NCBI GenBank assembly: GCA_020426125.1
Contig: JAGQQQ010000292.1
Coordinates: 1 to 6,008 of the forward strand
Source: Planctomycetaceae bacterium
GTDB taxonomy: Bacteria > Planctomycetota > Planctomycetia > Planctomycetales > Planctomycetaceae
DNA: 6,008 bases
Direction of reading: 5' to 3'
Below the pieces are notes generated by a model that saw nothing but the letters and a program-made list of their open reading frames with translations, made no database searches and was not told where the DNA came from. How positions within the stretch are numbered: position 1 is the first letter of the stretch; every line of letters starts with the position of its first letter. Of this stretch, positions 1 through 6,008 are shown piece by piece. Both the position numbers and the translations under genes were made by a program.

Positions 1-84
1 GCGACGAGTCGCCGCACTCCAAAAATTCCGCATTTGTTCACGAACTCCAGAAAACGCCCCACGGACGAACGGAGCCGGTATTCC
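1..84. other. Upstream segment of the propeller-cytochrome gene, no separate gene seen
   Basis: The reading frame of the downstream gene is open back to base 1, with a possible TTG start at 34, so a longer protein cannot be strictly excluded. The TTG has no purine-rich ribosome binding site before it. The 17 residues it would add are polar and basic and would sit in front of an otherwise normal signal peptide. I see no promoter that I would defend and no other gene in this short segment. Confidence 0.5.
71..74 (+). promoter_or_regulatory. Probable ribosome binding site (GGAG) that sets the ATG at 85
   Basis: GGAG lies 10 bases before the ATG at 85. The competing TTG at 34 lacks a comparable motif, so this site supports the shorter protein, whose N-terminus is a clean signal peptide. 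It is short and the spacing is slightly long, so the support is moderate. Confidence 0.45.
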
Positions 85-1890
85 ATGTTGCTTTCTGAAT
101 CTCCGAAATCTCTTCAACGGACTGTTTCCATCGCCATCTTTTCGATGCTGGCACTTCTCTTCTTGATCCAGGGCTCTCCCTCACAGGCGGGAACTTCCAA
201 TAGCCTGATGGACATCTCCGCCGACGGCACACTCCTGGCCTGTTCCAATCGAGATAGCGGGACGGTCACGATCATCGATCTCAAGGATCGCCAGAAGGTC
301 CACGAAGTCGAAGTCGGACACGATCCCGAAGGGGTCACTTTTCTAGGTGAGACGCATCAACTCGCGGTCGCCGTGTATGGCGATGACGTGATCCACTTTC
401 TGGATGGTCAATCTGGGGAAATCACCGGAACCACGCAAGTCTTTGACGAGCCCTATGGACTCGTCTCTTCCCCCGATGGCAAGCGTCTCTGGGCGACGCT
501 GGAGTTTCCGGGACAGGTCATCGAAATTGATCCAAGTTCGAGAAAAGTCACACGTACGACCGAAGCAGGCCAGTTTGTGCGGGGACTGGCCGTGGCGAAC
601 AACCAACTCTTTGTCACGGAATACTACACCGGAGTCGTGAAAGCTCTGGACGTTGATTCCTTCCAGGTCGTCGACGAATGGTCAGGCTCAGCGCAGGACA
701 ACCTTGCTCGGCAAATCACGATCCACCCATCACGAGCCAAAGCGTATGTCCCCCATCAGCGATCGCTGACAACGGTGACGCATGGTTCCGGGTCGATCTT
801 TCCGTATGTTTCGGTGATCGACACCGATGCTGGCGAAGGCAAACGTCGTAAGCGGGTGCAGATGGATTCCCTCCGGGGAACCTACGTTGTCGCGAACCCC
901 TGGGAAGTCGCGGTCTCTCCCGATGGTCAAACGCTCTATGCGATCTTTGGCGGAACGGACGACATGTTTGTCTGCGACGTTCTGGATGACAATTATCGAG
1001 AACTGGAGTATCAGTCTCTGCTGCGGACCGGCTCCAATCCGCGTGCCGTTCGCGTCTCTCCCGATGGAGAAACCTTCTTCATTTACAACGCCTTGGACTT
1101 TCGGGTCGATGCTTACGACGCCGATTCTCTGAAGCTGAGCTGGTCCGTTCAGGTCACAGAGTGTCCGCTTCCCAACGATGTGTTGCTGGGAAAGAAGCTC
1201 TTCTACACGGCCAATCCGCCGATGACGAGCCGCCGTTGGATATCCTGTTCCAGCTGCCACCCCGATGGCGATCCCGATGGCCGCACCTGGCAACAGCCGG
1301 AAGGGCTTCGAAACACGCAGCCATTGTTCGGGCTGAAAGAGACGCATCCGATCCATTGGTCAGCCGACCGGGACGAAGTTCAGGACTTTGAGCATACGAT
1401 CCGATCCCCATTGATGGGGGGCCGCGGGCTGATCCGTGGCCCGGTTTCCGATTCCCTCGGCGACAAGAACGGCGGACGATCCGAGATGCTGGATGCCTTG
1501 GCCGCCTACACAAACTCTCATGCGTTTCGCCCCAGTCCATTTGCCAAGACAGGACTTTCCGACGCAGCGCAGCGAGGGAAGGCTCTCTTCTTCTCCGAGA
1601 AAACGAAATGCGCCAGCTGCCATTCGGGGCCGTTTTATACGGACCGCCAAATGCATGATGTTGGGACCATCGCGGAGGATCCCAGTGAGAAGATTGGCCC
1701 AGAGTTCGACACGCCGACACTGCTCGGCGTCTACCGCTCAGCCCCGTACCTGCACCATGGCATGGCCCCCACGCTGGAGGCCATGCTCACGCAGTTCAAC
1801 CCCGACAACAAACACGGCGTCACGAGCCATCTCTCGGAAAGCGAGATCAATGATCTCGTCGAGTTCTTGAAGGCGCTGCCGTTTGAGTAA
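85..1890 (+). CDS. Exported beta-propeller/di-heme cytochrome c peroxidase-like fusion protein
   Basis: Seen: 601 residues from ATG 85. Residues 1-35 form a signal peptide: basic/polar start, hydrophobic core at 14-28 and a likely cut after SPSQA. Residues about 37-360 hold seven degenerate repeats of the YVTN/NHL type, with SPDG turns (for example SPDGKRLWAT and SPDGQTLYAI), as in a seven-bladed propeller. Residues 361-601 hold two haem c sites, CSSCH at 388-392 and CASCH at 509-513. A conserved-looking THPIHW-ADRD stretch lies near 420-430 and LHHGMAPTLEAM near 556-567, where Met560 or a nearby His could be an axial ligand. Family knowledge: this module belongs to the cytochrome c peroxidase/MauG superfamily, which carries out peroxide reduction or haem-based oxidation in the periplasm. 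Inferred: a periplasmic redox enzyme or electron carrier whose propeller binds a partner or substrate. The substrate is unknown, and peroxidase activity is not assured. A TTG at 34 is a less likely start. The gene converges on the DUF1559 lipoprotein gene across 62 bases. Confidence 0.9.
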   Translation: MLLSESPKSLQRTVSIAIFSMLALLFLIQGSPSQAGTSNSLMDISADGTLLACSNRDSGTVTIIDLKDRQKVHEVEVGHDPEGVTFLGETHQLAVAVYGDDVIHFLDGQSGEITGTTQVFDEPYGLVSSPDGKRLWATLEFPGQVIEIDPSSRKVTRTTEAGQFVRGLAVANNQLFVTEYYTGVVKALDVDSFQVVDEWSGSAQDNLARQITIHPSRAKAYVPHQRSLTTVTHGSGSIFPYVSVIDTDAGEGKRRKRVQMDSLRGTYVVANPWEVAVSPDGQTLYAIFGGTDDMFVCDVLDDNYRELEYQSLLRTGSNPRAVRVSPDGETFFIYNALDFRVDAYDADSLKLSWSVQVTECPLPNDVLLGKKLFYTANPPMTSRRWISCSSCHPDGDPDGRTWQQPEGLRNTQPLFGLKETHPIHWSADRDEVQDFEHTIRSPLMGGRGLIRGPVSDSLGDKNGGRSEMLDALAAYTNSHAFRPSPFAKTGLSDAAQRGKALFFSEKTKCASCHSGPFYTDRQMHDVGTIAEDPSEKIGPEFDTPTLLGVYRSAPYLHHGMAPTLEAMLTQFNPDNKHGVTSHLSESEINDLVEFLKALPFE

Positions 1891-1958
1891 TTCGACTCAA
1901 CTTCTGATTGTTTCGCGACGCACTTCAAGTGCGTCGCGAATCGGCAGTCGAATCAGAA
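1883..1958. repeat. Nested and overlapping inverted repeats around the convergent gap
   Basis: Besides the central palindrome, three more pairs of complementary arms are visible. TTCTGATT at 1902-1909 pairs with AATCAGAA at 1951-1958 and encloses the main hairpin. TTCGACT at 1891-1897 pairs with AGTCGAA at 1946-1952. TTGAGT at 1883-1888 pairs with ACTCAA at 1895-1900, which spans the stop codon of the upstream gene. Some of these share bases and so exclude one another. The outer 8-base pair reaches into the last codons of the minus-strand gene. Confidence 0.45.
1912..1940. terminator. Perfect inverted repeat between convergent genes, probable bidirectional terminator
   Basis: The arms 1912-1925 (TTCGCGACGCACTT) and 1927-1940 are exact reverse complements around a single central C at 1926. 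In RNA this gives a GC-rich stem of about 12-13 pairs with a tight loop, and the same stem forms from either strand. It sits 22 bases after the TAA of the cytochrome gene and 13 bases beyond the stop of the lipoprotein gene, which suits a shared terminator. There is no run of T after the stem on either strand, so it is not a textbook intrinsic terminator. It might instead be an mRNA 3'-end stabiliser or a dispersed palindromic repeat. Confidence 0.6.
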
Positions 1959-3866
1959 TTCGTTGACTGCATTACCGTCCTGATGTTGAAAGAGGTACAT
2001 CAGAGTGAGTGAGTCGGTTTTCTTCGAGAGCTGACGCACCGAACCGTCCATCAGTCCGATCAGAAAGGTCTCCCCAATCTTTCCCAGCGCCGCAATTGGG
2101 TCTTCGGGATCGATTTTGAGTCCGCCAGGCTGCGTCCAGATCGTCGCGGTGTCGGGGCCTCCCTGGACCGTCAAAATGGTGTTGCTGGTGCCATCGGTGA
2201 TGTCTCGGAAGCGTGGCCCGTCTTCCCCAGGTTGGAACGGCATTCCCTCTCCCGTGACAACGTGATAGGTCGTTGTCCCCTCTTTCTCGCCATTCGCATA
2301 GAATCCGGGGATCTGTGAAACCAGCGTCAGGTTGTGTTCGCTGTCCCAACGTTCATCCAGGTGAAATTGATCGTACAGCGCTTGCTCGCCGAGAAACGGC
2401 AGCAAGTGCACCCGCCAGCTGAGTCCTTCTCCTCTTTCTTCCTCGTTGGGAAGTCCCCGGGAGTCCATCGCGGGGAGGCGACCGTAGGAATCGTGATAAT
2501 TGTGGAACGCAAGCGCGATCTGCTTGAGGTTGTTCTTCTCCCCAGCGGTCATCGCCGCGGAGCGAGCTTGTTGCAAAGCCGGTTTCAGGAGCTCAGGCAG
2601 CTTGTCAAAGTCAGTCGGGAGCGGGACCGTCAGATGGATGGCGGTCTTGTCAGTTGCGACTTTCGTGCTGTCAATCAGTCCCTGGACCATCGGCACCAGT
2701 GACTGTGCGGGATCCGTCTTTGACGCTTGGGCGGATGCTTCCGCGAATCGCTGGGATCCCATCTGTACGAATCCCGCCAACATCTCCTGCATTGCGTTCG
2801 CGGAGTCTTCTCCCACGGTGCCAATCTCCGCCGACAAGAAGACCGGTTGGTCGACGGATGCCTTGAGACTCACGTCGGTCAGTTGTTGCACGTAACCCAT
2901 GACGACAGCCATCGCCGGGTTGGGAAAGGGCATCTTCGCCAAAGCCGGCTTCAGCGACTCGATGTCGACCGTTCCAGAAGCATGGGATTTCCCGGAGAAG
3001 TCGAGGTGCGCAGTCAAGGAATTCGGCATCTCAATCGTCCACAATTTTTCCACGCGGTGAGGTTGTCCAATGACAACTCGGGTTTCATCATCGAGGACGA
3101 CCGCCGTTTCCCCATTATTGATGACTTTTCCTGTCCGCCCACTGTAGTCGACGTTGTCCCCCCCTGGGGCGGAGTCATAGAGCGCCTGGGCGGCGACGGG
3201 AGTGACGAACTCAAAGATGAACGTCGGTTGGCTGCGAACCATTTGAGGCTGGGCCCCCGGAAGAAACATCGTGATGTTGGGCACATCTTCCTGGCTGGCC
3301 ACGAACAGCACGCGTTTCACATCTTCGGGGCGGATGCCGGTATTGCGTTCCATGCTTTCCATGTTTCGAGCCAATTCGGACCCTTCCATTTGCAGCAAGT
3401 TGTCCCAGATCTGCTTCACAACGGCATTTTTGAGAAAACTCTCGGGAGTCAGGACAGCCGCCGCGATCGCGTCTTCGCCGATATACATCGCCAGGGAATC
3501 CGACGGGACGTCCGCCATCTCACTTCCTTTGGCAACGGCGTCGGCAGCAACTTTGGCAGCAGCCGGTGCTGGGCTTTTTTCCGCGGGCTCACTGCCAGGG
3601 GAATCCGCCTTCGGAGCCTTCATGTTCTCCTTGGCCGCAGTCGATGGAGTGTCCGCAGGTTCTGGAGAAGTTTGAGGAGCGGGGGACTCTGGACCGGGAT
3701 TTTCCGGAGTCGCTTCTGTCGAGCCCATTTCTGCTGAGCCCGTCTCAATTGGGGCCGGTGATGCTGCTGGGGGAGCTTGGTCGGCCGTCGGACCGGGTTC
3801 CGGGTCCTTCGCGCAGCCTGGGAGCAGCAAACAACCGATCGTGAAAAGCGTAATCAGCCGTGACAT
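1953..3866 (-). CDS. DUF1559 domain lipoprotein
   Basis: Seen: 637 residues from the ATG at 3866. Residues 1-18 are a short lipoprotein signal (MSRLITLFTIGCLLLPGC) with the lipid-carrying Cys at 18. Residues 19 to about 120 are a Pro/Ala/Glu/Ser-rich linker, as expected of a tether away from a membrane. Residues about 121-435 are globular and I cannot assign them to a named family. Residues about 440-637 match DUF1559 (SBP_bac_10): NNLKQIALAFHNYHD at 445-459, LSWRVHLLPFL from 482, DITDGTSNT at 555-563, and a final LMDGSVRQL around 605-612. Family knowledge: DUF1559 proteins are numerous in planctomycetes and usually start with a type IV prepilin-like signal. That signal is absent here, as is the His of the H-X9-DG motif. 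Inferred: a membrane-anchored periplasmic or surface protein of unknown role. The frame continues upstream to an ATG at 4097, but the 77 extra residues look non-coding, would bury the signal peptide, and would overlap comEC. The AAGGA just before 3866 also favours the shorter form. Confidence 0.88.
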   Translation of the reverse strand: MSRLITLFTIGCLLLPGCAKDPEPGPTADQAPPAASPAPIETGSAEMGSTEATPENPGPESPAPQTSPEPADTPSTAAKENMKAPKADSPGSEPAEKSPAPAAAKVAADAVAKGSEMADVPSDSLAMYIGEDAIAAAVLTPESFLKNAVVKQIWDNLLQMEGSELARNMESMERNTGIRPEDVKRVLFVASQEDVPNITMFLPGAQPQMVRSQPTFIFEFVTPVAAQALYDSAPGGDNVDYSGRTGKVINNGETAVVLDDETRVVIGQPHRVEKLWTIEMPNSLTAHLDFSGKSHASGTVDIESLKPALAKMPFPNPAMAVVMGYVQQLTDVSLKASVDQPVFLSAEIGTVGEDSANAMQEMLAGFVQMGSQRFAEASAQASKTDPAQSLVPMVQGLIDSTKVATDKTAIHLTVPLPTDFDKLPELLKPALQQARSAAMTAGEKNNLKQIALAFHNYHDSYGRLPAMDSRGLPNEEERGEGLSWRVHLLPFLGEQALYDQFHLDERWDSEHNLTLVSQIPGFYANGEKEGTTTYHVVTGEGMPFQPGEDGPRFRDITDGTSNTILTVQGGPDTATIWTQPGGLKIDPEDPIAALGKIGETFLIGLMDGSVRQLSKKTDSLTLMYLFQHQDGNAVNEF

Positions 3867-3871
3867 AGGTT

Positions 3872-3876
3872 TCCTT
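3872..3876 (-). promoter_or_regulatory. Ribosome binding site (AAGGA) of the DUF1559 lipoprotein gene
   Basis: On the minus strand AAGGA stands five bases before the ATG at 3866, within a purine-rich AAAGGAAA stretch. It decides the start: the first ATG of this open frame, at 4097, lies far upstream, whereas this ATG leads straight into a lipoprotein signal peptide. Confidence 0.7.
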
Positions 3877-3901
3877 TGGGAGTTTGTAATTCCGAGGCAA
3901 G

Positions 3902-3945
3902 GGATCGCGGAGCGATGGAAGGCTCCATCCGCTCGGCAATGATCC
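3902..3945. promoter_or_regulatory. Imperfect hairpin in the divergent intergenic region
   Basis: GAGCGATGGA at 3910-3919 pairs with TCCATCCGCTC at 3924-3934 across a four-base loop, with one bulged C. An outer pair, GGATC at 3902-3906 and GATCC at 3941-3945, closes it over an internal loop. The structure lies between the lipoprotein gene (ATG 3866, minus) and the likely comEC start (3979, plus). It could be an operator or a leader-RNA structure for either gene. No clear -35/-10 pair was recognised beside it, so a regulatory role is inferred from position only. Confidence 0.35.
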
Positions 3946-3978
3946 GTTCCATTTTCTGGAAGGCTAATCGATTCCGGC

Positions 3979-6008
3979 ATGTGGTGGACAGTCAGTGAAA
4001 GACAAGAAGCGGTATCAACGGGAGCATCTCTTTGTGGGAATTCTGGTCGGAAGAAACGTTGGTCTTTATCATGGGACGAGTCAAGAAATGAAATCACTCA
4101 GCGGATTTCCCCAGTGTCTGAAGCGGGTCAACAATCGAATCAGAAACCGAATTCCGATCCCGTGATTCGGCGAGCGGTCTCAGTACGGCGTCCGGCGGTG
4201 CTGGCGTTTGTTGCTTTCGCGATGGGGCTGTGTCTCGACAGACACTTCGACCTTTCCCTCCAATTCTGGCTGGCCTCTACGGCATTCCTCCTCGTCGTTA
4301 CGTTTGGAACGCGACTTCCGTGGGCGCGGCTCAATCGCATTTCCATTTTTTCCAGCCTGCTCAGCGTCGCGGTGGCAGCCGGTCTCTGGCATCATCTGCA
4401 CTGGTCCATCCTCCCAGCAAATGACATCGCCGCGTATTGCCAGGAAGACGGCCTCCCGGTGAGGATTCGCGGAGTGTTAGCGGAGTCAGTTGAGATTCGC
4501 GAAGCCAAGTATGGCCCTCGCATCCCGGCCTGGATGGAACTCGACCGCTCGACCTGCGAATTTCGCTGTGACGAGATCGAACAAGGATCGGAGTGGGTGC
4601 AAGTCTCGGGAACGCTCTGGCTGACGGTCGATGGACATCTTGTTCATGTTGGAGTCGGAGACCAAGTCGAGATCTTTGGTCGGTTGACGAAACCGAGTCC
4701 TCCCAGAAATCCCGGCGAAGTGGATTTTCAGGACATTCTAAGAAGTCGCGGCTGGAGTGGATTTTTGCGAGTCGAGCATCCGCAGGCGGTCCGATTTCTG
4801 GCGATGCAACGAGGGGCCTGGTGGTCGTTTCTGCGTTGGCGGGAAGGGATCCGGGAGGCTGCCCACCGGCAACTCGCCAAACATCTCAACTCAGAGAATC
4901 GCGCCGTGGCATTGTCCGTTTTGATTGGGGATCGAACCTTGATGACGGACGAACTCCGCGACCGTTTTGTCAAAAGTGGGACCATGCATCTCTTGGCCAT
5001 CTCGGGATTGCACGTCGCGATCCTGGTGGGGATGGTGGCCGTGCTGTGCCGGGGACTGGGGCTCGCCCCCAAGACCTCGGCTCTGATCCTCATTTCCGTG
5101 GTCATTCTCTACGCCCTATTGACCAACCATCGTCCCCCCGTCTATCGCGCGACAATGCTGGCGGCGATTGCGCTGATCGGCAGCGTCCGAGGAAGGTCGC
5201 TCGACGGCATCAATCTCCTCTCCGCGACGGGGCTGATTCTGCTGGTGTGGCATCCAAGTGACCTGTTCGATCTTGGGGCTCAACTCTCCTTTCTCGCTGT
5301 GGGGGCGATTCTCTGGGCAACGAAAGCGTGGCCCCCTTCAAACGTCTATGTCGAACCCGACCCGTTGACCCCCGAGCGATCCCCATTCGTCGATCTCCTC
5401 CTGAGTGGACTCCGAGTCATCGGGCGCATGCTGCTCGTGACGACATGCATCTGGACAGTGACGGCTCCATTAACAATATCCACGTTTCATGTCGCGGCCC
5501 CGGTGGGGATGTTACTGAACGTGCTGTTGATCCCTTTTACCACCGTCGTGCTGGGGCTTGGGTATCTGCTCCTGTTCATGGGAGTGATTTTTCCCCCGTT
5601 CGCCTCGGTCGTCGGGCCGGTTTTCGACGGAGCATTGTCGCTGTTTCTCGCGGTGGTCCGCTGGGGCGAACTGTCTCCGGGGGGGCATTTGTTTCTGGCC
5701 GAGATCCCGACCTGGTGGCAAATGGGATATTACGCGTGCCTGTTGGGATTGTGGTTGATGTGGGGACTGCGTCCGCAGGTTCGGTGGGGATTCCATCTCC
5801 TGCTCACGTGGATGGCCATCGGCCTCGTCAGTGCGTTCTTTGTTTCTCGGGATGAACTGTTTCGCTGTTCGTTTTTGTCCGTGGGACATGGACTCGCCAC
5901 AATCATTGAATTGCCGAGCGGGCAGACATTGCTCTATGACGCCGGTACGATTGGAGATGGCACGCTCGCGGAGCGGATTGTTGAACGGGCACTCTGGTCT
6001 CGCGGAAT
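3979..6008 (+). CDS. comEC: ComEC/Rec2 family DNA-uptake channel protein, 3'-truncated by the window end
   Basis: Seen: an open frame from ATG 3979 to the window edge, 676 codons with no stop. Hydrophobic segments at about 72-87, 95-112 and 121-140 are followed by a soluble DUF4131-like region (about 145-275). The Competence domain then begins near 310, with GTMHLLAISGLHVAI at 334-348, RPPVYRA at 385-391 and DLGAQLSFLAVGA near 431-443, and ends in further membrane helices. From 632 a metallo-beta-lactamase-like domain begins (FLSVGHGLATIIELPSG, then LLYDAG). Its HxHxDH metal site would lie beyond the window. Family knowledge: ComEC is the inner-membrane pore that carries single-stranded DNA into the cytoplasm during natural transformation, and the lactamase-like domain is proposed to degrade the other strand. 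Start: 3979 is the only ATG before the first helix, but it adds about 70 polar, basic residues, and its GGAAGG motif (3958-3963) sits 15 bases away. GTG at 4162 or 4114 are alternatives. The gene is transcribed away from the DUF1559 lipoprotein gene. Identity is strong; the start is uncertain. Confidence 0.88.
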   Translation, partial: MWWTVSERQEAVSTGASLCGNSGRKKRWSLSWDESRNEITQRISPVSEAGQQSNQKPNSDPVIRRAVSVRRPAVLAFVAFAMGLCLDRHFDLSLQFWLASTAFLLVVTFGTRLPWARLNRISIFSSLLSVAVAAGLWHHLHWSILPANDIAAYCQEDGLPVRIRGVLAESVEIREAKYGPRIPAWMELDRSTCEFRCDEIEQGSEWVQVSGTLWLTVDGHLVHVGVGDQVEIFGRLTKPSPPRNPGEVDFQDILRSRGWSGFLRVEHPQAVRFLAMQRGAWWSFLRWREGIREAAHRQLAKHLNSENRAVALSVLIGDRTLMTDELRDRFVKSGTMHLLAISGLHVAILVGMVAVLCRGLGLAPKTSALILISVVILYALLTNHRPPVYRATMLAAIALIGSVRGRSLDGINLLSATGLILLVWHPSDLFDLGAQLSFLAVGAILWATKAWPPSNVYVEPDPLTPERSPFVDLLLSGLRVIGRMLLVTTCIWTVTAPLTISTFHVAAPVGMLLNVLLIPFTTVVLGLGYLLLFMGVIFPPFASVVGPVFDGALSLFLAVVRWGELSPGGHLFLAEIPTWWQMGYYACLLGLWLMWGLRPQVRWGFHLLLTWMAIGLVSAFFVSRDELFRCSFLSVGHGLATIIELPSGQTLLYDAGTIGDGTLAERIVERALWSRG

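Noticed and set aside
730..1356. A 208-codon minus-strand frame inside the cytochrome gene, and a further one at 1154-1720
   Set aside because: Both are antisense to well-supported propeller and haem-binding sequence, have no motifs, and look like compositional shadows.
2727..3737. A 336-codon open frame on the plus strand, opposite the DUF1559 lipoprotein gene
   Set aside because: The product is rich in Arg, His and Gly with no recognisable domain. It lies wholly antisense to a gene with a clear signal peptide and family motifs, and is best explained by GC bias at codon positions.
3867..4097. An N-terminal extension of the lipoprotein to the ATG at 4097
   Set aside because: It would place 77 residues ahead of an intact lipoprotein signal and overlap the start of comEC. 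A good AAGGA site directly precedes the internal ATG at 3866.
4593..5261. A 222-codon plus-strand frame, and another at 5328-5855, within the comEC region
   Set aside because: The frame used by ComEC gives the diagnostic HLLAISGLHVA and membrane helices through the same bases, whereas these products are Arg/Ser/Gly-rich and featureless.
1953..6008. A functional link between the DUF1559 protein and ComEC as a pilin-plus-channel DNA-uptake system
   Set aside because: The DUF1559 protein here has a lipoprotein signal and no prepilin signal, the genes are divergent, and no other competence genes are present. Adjacency alone is not enough.
1..6008. CRISPR arrays, tRNA or rRNA genes, insertion sequences, phage or toxin-antitoxin genes
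   Set aside because: Nothing on either strand showed regularly spaced direct repeats, RNA gene signatures, transposase motifs or small paired genes.

Overview
The window looks like an ordinary chromosomal stretch from a member of the Planctomycetota, probably the Planctomycetales. The strongest taxonomic marker is a secreted DUF1559 (SBP_bac_10, H-X9-DG-type) protein, a family greatly expanded in planctomycetes. A fused beta-propeller/di-heme cytochrome and a ComEC whose beta-lactamase-like domain opens with SVGHG fit the same group. The DNA is moderately GC-rich, which explains the many long overlapping open frames without separate genes. No organism name can be assigned from sequence alone.

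Layout: (1) 85-1890, plus strand: an exported protein with a seven-repeat YVTN/NHL-like beta-propeller followed by a cytochrome c peroxidase/MauG-like module with two CxxCH haem sites. (2) 1891-1952: a short gap between convergent genes, dominated by a perfect 14-bp-arm inverted repeat (1912-1940) that probably forms a shared terminator hairpin. (3) 1953-3866, minus strand: a lipoprotein with a long Pro/Ala/Glu-rich linker, an unassigned globular region and a C-terminal DUF1559 domain. (4) 3867-3978: a divergent intergenic region with an imperfect hairpin. (5) 3979 to the window end, plus strand: the N-terminal two-thirds or more of a ComEC/Rec2 DNA-uptake channel, cut off just inside its metallo-beta-lactamase-like domain.

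The three genes do not form an operon: genes 1 and 2 converge, and genes 2 and 3 diverge. Genes 1 and 2 are both exported, and ComEC sits in the inner membrane, but nothing here shows that they share a pathway. I found no tRNA, rRNA, CRISPR array, insertion sequence or phage gene, and no convincing sign of a new multi-gene system. The points most worth a second look are the palindromic convergent gap, the lipoprotein-anchored DUF1559 protein without pilin signal or the H of H-X9-DG, the propeller-haem fusion, and the changed start of the ComEC beta-lactamase domain.
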